Assembly: GCF_014672715.2 (NCBI RefSeq)
Contig: NZ_CP058566.2
Location: 1,736,001 to 1,800,000 of the forward strand
Source: Dehalogenimonas etheniformans
Lineage (GTDB): Bacteria > Chloroflexota > Dehalococcoidia > Dehalococcoidales > Dehalococcoidaceae
Direction of reading: 5' to 3'
DNA: 64,000 bases
Made by a program: the position numbers and the translations under genes. Shown piece after piece: positions 8,742-17,545 of this stretch (position 1 is its first letter; every line of letters starts with the position of its first letter). The notes beneath the pieces were generated by a model, which saw only the letters and a list, made by a program, of their open reading frames with translations, had not been told where the DNA came from and made no database searches.

Positions 8742-10312
8742 AGATCATTGCCCGCGTATGATAAGTTCAGACTCTTGTTGATGAGAGGGAAGTCCGGCAC
8801 GATATTGCCAATGACCGCGTGTTGAATGGCCAGCCAGTTACTGAAGGAGGACGTCCTGACCTTCCAGCGGTCAACTCGTCCGTCTTTGAGGCAGACCCAA
8901 TTCAAGTTCTGCCCTCTTGCAGCTTCAACCAGCGACAATGCATACCCGCTTTCCGGCCGGCAATCAACTCTCACCGGACCGGCTTGGGTTTTGGTAATAA
9001 TGTCCCCGATCAGACGTAGCGATTCTTCAATTTCACCAGCTTTAACCTGGAACCGACTCAGGACATCGCCGGAATCCCCGATCTCAACCTCAGGCTTGAA
9101 CTCCTCATATAATCCATAGGGGTGATCGACCCGGGTATCAATAACCGTCCCGGAGGCGCGGGCGGTCGGTCCCGTAAGGTTTAGCGGCGCAACAAGTTCG
9201 CGCTTCACGATGCCGGTGGTTTCAAAGCGGTCTATTACCCAAGCGGAATCATAAATTCCGTCAAGAGCCTGGTTGAAGCGGTTTGAAAAGCAAAGGGTGT
9301 ATTCTTTCAGATCTTCAAGGTGTTCGTGCGATAAATCCCGGGCGCAGCCGCCCGGCACAATGAAACCCTTGAGAAACCGGGAACCGGTCAATTCAGCGTT
9401 CCAGCGCATTATCTCCTCGCGGAGGACGAAGAAAGGAGCCGCCCCAACCGGATAAGCCACATCCACCGACATTCCGGCCAGGTCGCCGAGGTGGGAGTAG
9501 ACCCGCTCGAGCTCGAGCACGATCATCCGCAACTCCCATCCACGCCGCGGCACATTCACGCCGGCGATGCATTCGACCGCCATGGCGAAGCCGCAGGCGT
9601 TAACCGCGCTTTCGTCGCCCGAGACCGTCTCCGCCAGTTTCAATGCTTCATCAGTGGTTTTCCCCTCAGCCAGTTTCTCTATACCGCGATGTTTCCAGAA
9701 ATGTCTGATCTCCAGGTTGAAAATGGTTTCGCCGATAACGCTGAACCTGAAATGACCGGGTTCGATGATACCGGCGTGGACTGGTCCCACCGGGATCTGG
9801 TAAACGCCCTCACCTGTGATCTCTTTAAACCGGTACTCCCGCGCCGGAGTGATTTTGGCGGATTCAGGACGGTGGCCATCGAAAGATTTCAAGAGCGGAT
9901 GAAAATCATCCGCGTAAGCCTCGTGGAGAAACAATCTGCGGGTATCGAACGAACCGGTGAATTCGATGCCAAAACCGTCGGCGATTTCTCGCTGGAAGTA
10001 GCTGGCGATGGGGTATTCAGAAGCTATGGAAATCGCCCGGTTGCCCACCAGCCTTACCTCAAGGACGAAGAGGTCCCTGGCGCCACGCCATTCGAAGCAA
10101 TAGAACAAGGTGAAACCGTCGTTTGTAAAATCCTGGGCCGCCCAGAGACCGATCAACAGCACGTCCTGCTGTTTTTTCAATAAAGCAACGGCTTCAACCA
10201 GAGCCACAACGCTGACTGACAAGTGAGTTTCACCGCTGGATCCTTTGCGGCTGCGGCTATCGAAACCCTTGTTATAGAGGTGTTGTTCAACCACAGATAT
10301 CAGATTCTGCAT
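8738..10312 (-). CDS. NuoCD/HyfG-like large subunit without nickel ligands
   Basis: A 524-residue fusion of a NuoC-like N-terminal domain (about 1-150, including YFQREIADGFGIEF) and a NuoD/HycE-like domain (about 170-524, with VGPVHAGIIEPGHFRF at 175-190). In [NiFe] hydrogenases this subunit binds nickel through an N-terminal CGxC and a C-terminal CxxC. Here these places read SGDE (231-234) and NKSLNLSYAGNDL at the very end, so no Ni-Fe centre can form. It resembles the energy-converting hydrogenase-related (Ehr) complexes described as intermediates between complex I and group 4 hydrogenases. The gene is 3 bp from its upstream neighbour. Confidence 0.9.
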   Translation of the reverse strand: MQNLISVVEQHLYNKGFDSRSRKGSSGETHLSVSVVALVEAVALLKKQQDVLLIGLWAAQDFTNDGFTLFYCFEWRGARDLFVLEVRLVGNRAISIASEYPIASYFQREIADGFGIEFTGSFDTRRLFLHEAYADDFHPLLKSFDGHRPESAKITPAREYRFKEITGEGVYQIPVGPVHAGIIEPGHFRFSVIGETIFNLEIRHFWKHRGIEKLAEGKTTDEALKLAETVSGDESAVNACGFAMAVECIAGVNVPRRGWELRMIVLELERVYSHLGDLAGMSVDVAYPVGAAPFFVLREEIMRWNAELTGSRFLKGFIVPGGCARDLSHEHLEDLKEYTLCFSNRFNQALDGIYDSAWVIDRFETTGIVKRELVAPLNLTGPTARASGTVIDTRVDHPYGLYEEFKPEVEIGDSGDVLSRFQVKAGEIEESLRLIGDIITKTQAGPVRVDCRPESGYALSLVEAARGQNLNWVCLKDGRVDRWKVRTSSFSNWLAIQHAVIGNIVPDFPLINKSLNLSYAGNDL

Positions 10313-10315
10313 ATG

Positions 10316-11788
10316 CTACAAACCCAGGTCCGAAACGATGGTGTTCAGAGTCGTATTCAGCCATCCGGGGAGGTAGACGCCGAGGGCAAACAAGCCGATT
10401 AAAACCGCCACTATGGGAGCTTTCATCGCCAGGGGTGTTATATAGGGCTGGATAGTCTCGTCATCCGGCTGGGAAAATGCCCGCACCAGGTAATAGCCAA
10501 AACCCGCCGCCACCAGCAAAAAGCCAGCCAAAACAGCGATGAACAAAGGCAAAGCCTGAGAAGCCATGACCGACAGGACATTGAACTTTGCCAAAAATAC
10601 CGGCAGAGTCGGCGTGCCTACGGCGGCTGCTGAGCCGAGGATTAAACCCCAGGCCGCCAATGGCTGCAGCCTGAACGGACTTTTCACGGCAAAGAACTTG
10701 TTGGAATTGTACTGGCGGTGGAAAATGCCCGCGGAGAAGAATAGCAAGGCTTTAACCAGTGCATTGCCGGCTTTGTGAAACAGTGCCCAGAACAGAGCTA
10801 TCGGGGAACCCAAACCTATCGCGATAAGTATCAGTCCCGCCTGTTCCACGCCAGAAAAGGCGATGACCTTCTTAGTATTGGTTCGAGCGATCAAAGCTAA
10901 GGCGGCCACGAAAATGCTGACGGCTCCGAATGTTATCAAAAAGGGGTTCAGAAAACTATCGTCGCCAGCCCGGTGCCCGATGGCGTATAGCCGGATGATG
11001 GCGTAAAGTCCGAGATTGAGTACGGCACCGGAAATGACGGCTACCACCGATGGTGCCCTGACATAGACCGTGGGCAGCCAAGTATGGAAGGGGACGATAG
11101 CCGACTTGGCAGCGAAGCCGATAAACAGAAGCACGAAGGCAAAGGTATAGAGCTTAGGGGGGATGGCGGAGGCTGCCGACATCAGGTCGGTCCAATTGAG
11201 GGTACCTCCCGGAACTGCGGAGCGCGATAGGGCGAACAGGACGATGACGCCGATGAAAGCGAATAGCATGGCCGTCGACGTCACGAAAACGTACTTTAGC
11301 GCTGCGGTGATGTTCTCCCTGGCTTTTAACGTTACCAGGAGAACGACCGAGAACAGCGTGGAAAGCTCTGCAAAGATCCACATCAGCGCGATGTTGTTGG
11401 CCAAAAAGCCCATGACCAGGACTAGTGGCAACAGGGCAAAAGCACCGTAAAACAGGCCAAGAAGCGACCTCTCGATCTCCCCTCGCTCCAGGAGTGAAGC
11501 CAGGTAGCCACGGGAATAAACCGCCGATAAAAGAAAGAGCACGGTGGTGATCAATATCTCGTAAGCGCCGAAAGTATCAGCAAAAAGGTAGTGATTGCCC
11601 ACCAGAAAACGCGGAAGGTCGGACACCGCAAGCCACACCGCCAGACCCAGATAAACGACCGACTCGGCGATGAGCAGGCTGTTGAGCAAGCGTCCATCGG
11701 TCTGGGGATGGAAACGTCCCAGTAAGAACGACACCGCGGCAATTATCACCGCCGGCGCGGCAAACCCGACTATGATCATGAAATCCAT
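10316..11788 (-). CDS. Proton-translocating antiporter-like subunit (HyfF/NuoN type)
   Basis: A 490-residue membrane protein with about 14 predicted helices, of the Mrp-antiporter/NuoLMN superfamily. The signature FHTWLPTVYVRAPS is in the middle, followed by ALFHKAGNALVKALLFFSAG, which contains the lysine of the proton channel. Conserved acidic and lysine residues of the channel appear kept, unlike the metal ligands of the soluble subunits. Its ATG and the upstream gene's TGA share the sequence TGATG at 11788. Confidence 0.9.
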   Translation of the reverse strand: MDFMIIVGFAAPAVIIAAVSFLLGRFHPQTDGRLLNSLLIAESVVYLGLAVWLAVSDLPRFLVGNHYLFADTFGAYEILITTVLFLLSAVYSRGYLASLLERGEIERSLLGLFYGAFALLPLVLVMGFLANNIALMWIFAELSTLFSVVLLVTLKARENITAALKYVFVTSTAMLFAFIGVIVLFALSRSAVPGGTLNWTDLMSAASAIPPKLYTFAFVLLFIGFAAKSAIVPFHTWLPTVYVRAPSVVAVISGAVLNLGLYAIIRLYAIGHRAGDDSFLNPFLITFGAVSIFVAALALIARTNTKKVIAFSGVEQAGLILIAIGLGSPIALFWALFHKAGNALVKALLFFSAGIFHRQYNSNKFFAVKSPFRLQPLAAWGLILGSAAAVGTPTLPVFLAKFNVLSVMASQALPLFIAVLAGFLLVAAGFGYYLVRAFSQPDDETIQPYITPLAMKAPIVAVLIGLFALGVYLPGWLNTTLNTIVSDLGL

Positions 11789-12465
11789 CAGTCTTCAGAC
11801 TCCAGGCCGAGCTGGCTCAACCGCTTGTGAAAGGCTTCAACCGAAGAATCTATGCCGAAAGCGAGAACCGTAGACAGGACGATGATCATCAATAAGTCAA
11901 CCACGATCAAAACCTCGATGATGAAGGGCATTTCGGCAATAAAGAGTGAAAACAGCAGCACGCCGTTCTCCATGGTGAGATAACCGATGATCTTGGTGAC
12001 AACCTTACGGCGGCTCATCACGACTAGCATGCCCATGAGCGCCAGCGATACACCGATCACCGCTCCGAGAAGGAACAACGGACCGACCGAAAGTGAAGCC
12101 GAGAACACGTTGAATGCTGTGTAGACGACGAAAAACAGAGCCGCCGAGAGCATGATGGAGCCTATCGGCGTCAAATAACGGAACTCCAGGTCGCGCTTGA
12201 TGGGCATCACCGCCAGAAGGCGGCGCAGGAACATGGGGATGATGATCACCTTGGACAATATTGTGAGCAGCGCCATCAGAAGCAGGCTCAAGGTCGCCTC
12301 GCGGGAGAACAGGACCAAAGCGATCGCCGCGAGTATACCCGACTGCAACGCATAAATCGAGAAAAGCGATGTTAAAGACCGCTGAGTGATAATCAGGGCG
12401 GCGCTGCCGATCAAGAATACCAGTAATATCTTGATGATGTCATCGCCGAACAGCATATCTGTCAT
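11788..12465 (-). CDS. HyfE-like small membrane subunit (NuoK-like)
   Basis: A 225-residue integral membrane protein with about six helices, equivalent to HyfE/NuoK-type subunits that sit between the antiporter-like modules and the NuoH-like subunit. Charged residues inside helices include E in the segment TMENGVLLFSLFIAEMPFIIEV. It overlaps both neighbours by a few bases, as expected for a tightly coupled membrane-complex operon. Confidence 0.85.
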   Translation of the reverse strand: MTDMLFGDDIIKILLVFLIGSAALIITQRSLTSLFSIYALQSGILAAIALVLFSREATLSLLLMALLTILSKVIIIPMFLRRLLAVMPIKRDLEFRYLTPIGSIMLSAALFFVVYTAFNVFSASLSVGPLFLLGAVIGVSLALMGMLVVMSRRKVVTKIIGYLTMENGVLLFSLFIAEMPFIIEVLIVVDLLMIIVLSTVLAFGIDSSVEAFHKRLSQLGLESED

Positions 12466-13400
12466 GCCAGCAACTCAAAGACAATAGTAGCGAAAGAGAA
12501 AAACAGCGCCAGGATAAAAAAGCTGGGCAGGCGGAACAACCTGATCTTGGCCATCATCGATTCAAATACCCCGACGACAATGGAGAAAATCATCACTTTG
12601 GCCGTAAAACTCACTATCGACACGATAATCGGAACGACCCCCACATTCGCCGCAAGACCGACGGGCAAAATAATGTTGATCGAAAGCGCCATGAGGATGG
12701 TCTGCTTGATGCCCTGCGATAGTTCCATGAGGGCCAGCTTGGGCCCGGTCTGCTCGAGAATCATAGCCTCGTGAATCATGGTGAGTTCAAGATGTGTTTC
12801 CGGGTTATCCACCGGGACACGGGCAGTCTCGACGATGATGACGATGAATAGCGAAAACGCCACCAGGATGAGGGTGGGGTACTGGGAAATCGATCCGTTC
12901 AGGGTTGTCGCAAACATCTCAGGGATATCGGTAGATTTGAGTACAAACGCGAGAGCCGCGACCGAGGTAATGGTCACCGGCTCGATAATGGCAGACAGGC
13001 TCATTTCACGGGAAGATCCCATACCGCCGAAGGTCGACCCGGCGTCCAAACCGGCCAGTGCCACAAAGAATTTCGCCGTCACCATAAGGTATAAGAATAA
13101 AATGATGTTACCGATCCCCGAAACATCCGGGAGGAAAACCATAGGCACCATCACCGAAGCAGCCAGCAGGAATCCGATATTCAGATACGGCGCCAGGCGC
13201 ATGATAAACGAGGAATTTTGAGAGTAGACAATCTCCTTCTTAAACAGCTTGAACAGGTTGTAGTAACCCTGAAGGAGCGGAGGGCCGATCCTGCCTTGAG
13301 AGTAGGCTTTCACCTTTTTTACCAGGGTCATGGCCAATGGCGATAGAGCCACCACGAAAATGGTATTCAACAAGAGATAAAGAGCAGTGTTCAAGATCAC
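12462..13400 (-). CDS. HyfC/NuoH-like membrane subunit
   Basis: A 312-residue eight-helix subunit that joins the soluble arm to the membrane arm in complex I and group 4 hydrogenases. The cytoplasmic loop QGRIGPPLLQGYYNLFKLF (about 35-53) and the acidic loop PVDNPETHLELTMIHE (about 194-209) are the family landmarks and contain the conserved glutamates used in quinone or proton coupling. The start overlaps the stop of the HyfB-like gene (ATGA). Confidence 0.92.
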   Translation of the reverse strand: MILNTALYLLLNTIFVVALSPLAMTLVKKVKAYSQGRIGPPLLQGYYNLFKLFKKEIVYSQNSSFIMRLAPYLNIGFLLAASVMVPMVFLPDVSGIGNIILFLYLMVTAKFFVALAGLDAGSTFGGMGSSREMSLSAIIEPVTITSVAALAFVLKSTDIPEMFATTLNGSISQYPTLILVAFSLFIVIIVETARVPVDNPETHLELTMIHEAMILEQTGPKLALMELSQGIKQTILMALSINIILPVGLAANVGVVPIIVSIVSFTAKVMIFSIVVGVFESMMAKIRLFRLPSFFILALFFSFATIVFELLA

Positions 13401-15328
13401 AGCAGTTGCCCAACCGCCAGTAAGATGATCACGATGACTGCGAAAACGTACATGACATTGGCATCAAGGTCAACGTTATGGAGCGCGGAGACCCATGACG
13501 CAATGCGCTTGACGAACAACGCTATGGGCAAATAGATTCTCTCCTCAAAGAATTGCAGGGTATGAACTTCGCCCGAACCGCCAGAAACGATCGATTTATC
13601 CTTATCGGCGAACTCCCGCTTACCGATCTTCCTGGTGCGGAAAATGGGACTGAATATCGTGATGATAGGTTCGGAGAATCCGGAGGCGGTGTACTCCATG
13701 CGGCTTGTCTGGGTATGGATGCCGCAACCCCAAGTTTCTGAGATACGGGCTCTGGTCTCCATCCGCCTGACGGCTAGTACCGCCAGACCGAAAACCAGAA
13801 GAGCCACCAGGCTCACGGGCAGGACATTGGGCACCGGCAAGTCCAGACCGACAACTTTAAGAATCTGATAGCTTAAGACACCGAGGACAACACAGGCCGC
13901 CGCCAGGATGCCGGGGCCGACAAGCATCGCCCTCGGCGCCTCATGGGCATGTTCCGCTTCATGCGACCTGGGAAGTGCCAGGAAGACCGCGCCGAACGCC
14001 TTCACGAAACAGGCGGCAGCCAGGGCGCTCATCAACGCAAAACCGGCCAGCGCGGTGAACAACAACACGGCCGTCAAGGGACTGGGCACCTGGAAAGCGC
14101 CGAGGTAAGCCTGGAAAAGCATCACCTCCGAAGCGAAGCCGTTTAAAGGAGGCAGCGCCGAAATGGCGACCGAGCCGATCAAGAAAATCACCGCCGTCGC
14201 CGGCATGGTTTTTACAAGACCGCCCATTTCCTCGATGTTACGGGTATGGGTGGCAGCTACCACTGAACCGGCGGTCATAAACAGCAGGCTCTTGAATATC
14301 GCGTGGTTTAGAATGTGGAACAAAGCTCCAAACAGGGAAAGGTCGGCCAGAGTGCTCAAATTGTAATGGCTGAAAATGACCCACAAGCCGAGGCCGACGA
14401 CGATGATCCCGATGTTCTCGATCGAATGAAATGCCAGTAATTTCTTGAGATCATGTTCTTTGAGGGCATAGATGACGCCAAGAACCGCCGAGACGGTGCC
14501 GAAGACCAACAATAGTGTCCCCCACCAAAGTTCAGGCGACAGGACATCGAGCAGGATTCGAACCAAGCCATAGATCGCCACTTTGATCATGACACCGGAC
14601 ATCAGGGCAGAGATGTTCGATGGAGCGGCGGCATGGGCGAAGGGCAGCCATTTATGGAAAGGTATGATTCCGGCTTTGGTGCCAAAGCCGATAAAGAACG
14701 CGCTAAAAATAATTCCGGCCGTCGAGAGGGTCAGTCCGCCGGCAGACGTGATATCGAAGGTCCCGGTGTACCGGTGTAATAAAAGAGCACCAAGCAAGAG
14801 GAAGAGAGTCGAAAATTGGGTCATCACCAAGTAATAAATCCCGGCTTTGGCAGTTTCTGCCTTTTCCCGGTCAAACATCACCAGAAATAAAGATGACAGC
14901 GACATCAGTTCCCAGAAAAAGATAAAGGCGAAGAAATTGGCCGAAGCCACGACCAGCACCATAGAAAGGATGAATACCGACATCGCCGCCACCGACATGT
15001 CGCGGCGGGACTGGCTGCCGGTATGCTCGACGTAACGAAGCGAGTAGACGGCGACGCAGGCCGCCACCGAACTGATGATCAGTATGAAAAATGCTGCCAG
15101 ACGATCCAGGTGGAAGGAGATGCCTAGCTGCGGTGTAACCTGATGAAGCTGGAATGTAAGGTCGGAGTTCTCAGCAAGGACGATACCGGAAGCCGCTATC
15201 AAGGAGAATGCGCCGGCTATCACAAGCCCCAGAGCAACGCGCCGTCTGCCGCCCCGGTTCCCGGTGATCGCCGCTGCCGCGGCCAACACCAGAGCCGCCC
15301 CGCCGCCGAGGAATAGCCCCTCTATCAC
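13397..15328 (-). CDS. HyfB-like antiporter subunit
   Basis: First gene of the complex: 643 residues with about 16 helices and a hydrophilic C-terminal extension. It is a NuoL/HyfB-type antiporter-like subunit. The helix with the channel lysine reads SALMSGVMIKVAIYGLV, and the second half-channel motif reads HILNHAIFKSLLFMTAGSV. The start is GTG at 15328. A strong sigma-70 promoter and a leader hairpin lie just upstream. No HyfA or HyfH ferredoxin gene and no maturation protease gene is present in the operon. Confidence 0.92.
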   Translation of the reverse strand: MIEGLFLGGGAALVLAAAAAITGNRGGRRRVALGLVIAGAFSLIAASGIVLAENSDLTFQLHQVTPQLGISFHLDRLAAFFILIISSVAACVAVYSLRYVEHTGSQSRRDMSVAAMSVFILSMVLVVASANFFAFIFFWELMSLSSLFLVMFDREKAETAKAGIYYLVMTQFSTLFLLLGALLLHRYTGTFDITSAGGLTLSTAGIIFSAFFIGFGTKAGIIPFHKWLPFAHAAAPSNISALMSGVMIKVAIYGLVRILLDVLSPELWWGTLLLVFGTVSAVLGVIYALKEHDLKKLLAFHSIENIGIIVVGLGLWVIFSHYNLSTLADLSLFGALFHILNHAIFKSLLFMTAGSVVAATHTRNIEEMGGLVKTMPATAVIFLIGSVAISALPPLNGFASEVMLFQAYLGAFQVPSPLTAVLLFTALAGFALMSALAAACFVKAFGAVFLALPRSHEAEHAHEAPRAMLVGPGILAAACVVLGVLSYQILKVVGLDLPVPNVLPVSLVALLVFGLAVLAVRRMETRARISETWGCGIHTQTSRMEYTASGFSEPIITIFSPIFRTRKIGKREFADKDKSIVSGGSGEVHTLQFFEERIYLPIALFVKRIASWVSALHNVDLDANVMYVFAVIVIILLAVGQLL

Positions 15329-15374
15329 TTTGTTTTAATGTCCATACGACGCCGCGCCGGGTGCTGTGAAAAGT

Positions 15375-15401
15375 AAAAGGAAGCCCTCCCGGGACTTCCT
15401 C
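15375..15401 (-). terminator. Leader hairpin with T-rich tail (possible attenuator)
   Basis: On the minus strand AGGAAGTCCC and GGGCTTCCT-type arms form a GC-rich hairpin followed by TTTTACTTTT, the appearance of an intrinsic terminator. It lies between the promoter at 15429-15457 and the GTG start at 15328, inside the 5' leader of the six-gene operon. No gene upstream on that strand needs a terminator here, so conditional attenuation is possible. Confidence 0.5.
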
Positions 15402-15428
15402 ACATGCTGTCTTTGTTAATGGAAGAAT

Positions 15429-15457
15429 ATTCTAGACATCTCGTGCTGAGGTGTCAA
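15429..15457 (-). promoter_or_regulatory. Sigma-70 promoter of the membrane-complex operon
   Basis: On the minus strand TTGACA (plus 15452-15457), a 17-base spacer, then TAGAAT (plus 15429-15434). The -35 is perfect and the -10 differs at one base from consensus. The predicted start near 15421 leaves a leader of about 90 nt before the HyfB-like GTG. Confidence 0.8.
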
Positions 15458-15534
15458 GAGAAAGACCCCAGGGAGTAACCGCGCCGATAGCGGCGTTCCT
15501 CAGCGCCTCATGATAAATGGTATATAATCCAGAC

Positions 15535-15849
15535 GTGGTAAAAAAGAACAAGCGGCGAATTCCCAGCGACAAATCAACGGGACATCCCGGTTATCTTGAG
15601 GCTCTCCCGATTCTCGATCTGCACGCACTCACCGTGGTCGAAGCCTTGCCAAAGGTCGACGAATTCCTACATTCATCGTTCCAGGCGGGCTATTTCAGAG
15701 TGAGGATCGTCCACGGCAAAGGCACAGGCGTCTTGAAGATGGAAGTAACCCGGTATCTAGCTACCCATCCATTAGTGCTCCGCTACCTGCCCGCCGACTG
15801 TTATCATGGCGGTTCCGGCGTCACCGATGTGGACCTTACATACCATTGA
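15535..15849 (+). CDS. Smr domain protein
   Basis: A small Smr (MutS2 C-terminal-like) domain protein; characterised members nick branched DNA or cleave RNA. The landmarks LDLHALTVVEALPKV (the DLHG-like loop) and RIVHGKGTGVLK are present, with the ending GVTDVDLTYH. I place the start at GTG 15535 (104 residues) because the in-frame ATG at 15517 lies upstream of a TATAAT-like element at 15523-15528 that may be the promoter -10. If so, the mRNA has almost no leader. The ATG start would give 110 residues. Confidence 0.85.
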   Translation: MVKKNKRRIPSDKSTGHPGYLEALPILDLHALTVVEALPKVDEFLHSSFQAGYFRVRIVHGKGTGVLKMEVTRYLATHPLVLRYLPADCYHGGSGVTDVDLTYH

Positions 15850-15850
15850 A

Positions 15851-15881
15851 AAACGGGACGCAGTAAGTCTGCGTCCCGTTT
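15851..15881. terminator. Bidirectional intrinsic terminator
   Basis: A perfect 13-bp stem: AAACGGGACGCAG (15851-15863), loop TAAGT, CTGCGTCCCGTTT (15869-15881). It sits between the convergent ends of the Smr gene and the GH3-like gene, with A-rich and T-rich flanks on the two sides. Confidence 0.85.
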
Positions 15882-15903
15882 CGAGTCACGATTCAAGTCT
15901 GGT

Positions 15904-17541
15904 CTAGACGGCAGTGGTAACGGGCTCCGTTTCCGCCACCCGTACGCGATCTGCGATCGAAGTGAGAAATTCGACGATCGAATCTGAGGGATTGATGTGC
16001 GGCGGTTTCAAATGGGCCAGTTCGGCCCCGCTGGCCTGCTGCTTCATTTTGTACAATTTGAAAGCGCCATGGGGCAGGACAGTGGCATCCATCGGCTGCA
16101 GGCCGGTGAACTCTTCCAATTCGGCGTAAGGCGTGTCCAACTTTTTTAACTCAGAATGGATCGCCGACGCCACCTCCTCGGCCGACCTGGTTTCCTGCCG
16201 TTTCAGTTCGACATAAACGTGAAGCTCGGGCTTATCGCCGACGATCTCCTTGCGGGCAGTCCAATCTTCATATTCTACGCCGGAGTTTTCCAGCGCCTGC
16301 CAGATAACCTTTTCCGACAACCTGGTGAAACCCGCGATATCTATCTGGTCATCAAGCCTGGTCAGGAAGCGCATCTGCGGGATGTCGATATTCAGTGTGT
16401 CGTTCCGGAGAGCCGTTATCTCAACCAGGTGTCCCAAGCGGTATCTGACAAAGGCGCCTCCGTGAAGATTGGTGATCACCAATTCATACTTTCCCGGTTT
16501 GAGCTCGTCCATAAGGAAAGTCTCGGGTTGGTATGCCGAATCCTGCCAGCACTTGACGGCTTCGGCTTCGGGGATGAATTCGAAAAAGTTCATGTGGGGG
16601 ACGAAGGTCATACCCTCATGGTCCCAGGTCTGCATGGCGATTACAGGCGCTTCGGTGCAGCCGTGGAAGTCCAAGGGATACTGGCCCCACATGTCTTTGA
16701 TCTTTTCACGGAAGACCTCACCGTCGATACCGTAGGTGATCAGGCCTTTGAGTTTCCACAGGTCTTTGGGCAGCATCTGACGCCCAGCCAGTTTTGAGAC
16801 GACCTTACCCTTGACCAGACGCGCCAGCGTCCGGGGACGCTTCAACAATTTCTTGATATCTACCGAGCCGCCGCTATGCTTGAACCGCTCGCCGATGGCA
16901 TAAGCCACACTGGACATAGATAGAACCCAATCCATGCCATGGTCCAGTCCCATCTTGAACCCGGTGTTGATGCGTTCTTCAAACGAGGCCTGCTCCGCTT
17001 CCGACACCGGTGGCAGGAAATCGAACATCTCGTGGGGGAAGACACGAGTCATCGTGCCGGTGGCGTAGGGTGGCGGAGCCATCCCGTACAGGACGCGGTC
17101 ACCGGGGCGGATCTTGATGTCGTATCTCTTTGTAGCCGCAGAAAAGAAAGACAGGGCGAACACCAGAGCCTCAGTTTCGTCAAGCATCCTCGCGGTCACC
17201 GGCGCCCAGCGGTAAGAGTATTCCGCGCTCTTCCCTGAGGTGTACTGCCAAAGGATAGGTTTGCGGGGCAGCACCTCCCAACGGCGCTTCAAAAGGTAAG
17301 GGGCATAGTCCTCGTAGCTGGTCAACGGCACCATCTTGCGGAACTCTTCAACGTTCGTCGGATTGGCACCCTTTAAAATGCCCTTGCCTAATTGGCAATT
17401 TTTCAGGAGTTCGAGTTGCTCCATAAGCAGCCTCTTCTGGATACCCATGAACTCCTGGAGCGAAAGGTCGATGAAGCCGCAGCAGCGGTCCCACATCTCA
17501 TCGTATTTACCCTGGCGGAATAGTTCTGAAAGCTGGCTCAC
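15904..17541 (-). CDS. GH3-like adenylate-forming enzyme
   Basis: A 545-residue protein of the GH3 auxin-responsive superfamily, which adenylates carboxylates and often conjugates them to amino acids. The ATP-loop counterpart reads QYTSGKSAEYSYRWAPVT, and further family features are FHGCTEAPV and the C-terminal PHGAFKLYK. The GTG at 17541 is preferred: it has GGAGG nine bases upstream and does not overlap the preceding gene. The first in-frame start at 17598 would overlap that gene by over 50 bases. The substrate is unknown. The upstream membrane methyltransferase-like gene is probably cotranscribed. Confidence 0.85.
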   Translation of the reverse strand: MSQLSELFRQGKYDEMWDRCCGFIDLSLQEFMGIQKRLLMEQLELLKNCQLGKGILKGANPTNVEEFRKMVPLTSYEDYAPYLLKRRWEVLPRKPILWQYTSGKSAEYSYRWAPVTARMLDETEALVFALSFFSAATKRYDIKIRPGDRVLYGMAPPPYATGTMTRVFPHEMFDFLPPVSEAEQASFEERINTGFKMGLDHGMDWVLSMSSVAYAIGERFKHSGGSVDIKKLLKRPRTLARLVKGKVVSKLAGRQMLPKDLWKLKGLITYGIDGEVFREKIKDMWGQYPLDFHGCTEAPVIAMQTWDHEGMTFVPHMNFFEFIPEAEAVKCWQDSAYQPETFLMDELKPGKYELVITNLHGGAFVRYRLGHLVEITALRNDTLNIDIPQMRFLTRLDDQIDIAGFTRLSEKVIWQALENSGVEYEDWTARKEIVGDKPELHVYVELKRQETRSAEEVASAIHSELKKLDTPYAELEEFTGLQPMDATVLPHGAFKLYKMKQQASGAELAHLKPPHINPSDSIVEFLTSIADRVRVAETEPVTTAV

Positions 17542-17545
17542 CTTC

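Noticed and set aside
9491-10183. 230-codon plus-strand frame antisense to the large subunit gene
   Set aside because: Lies entirely opposite a strongly supported gene; its length is a by-product of codon bias.
8217-15328. Annotation as an active [NiFe] hydrogenase 4 or formate hydrogenlyase
   Set aside because: All nickel and proximal-cluster cysteines are replaced and no ferredoxin subunits are encoded.
16156-16797. 213-codon plus-strand frame inside the GH3-like gene
   Set aside because: Antisense shadow; the GH3 frame has all family landmarks.
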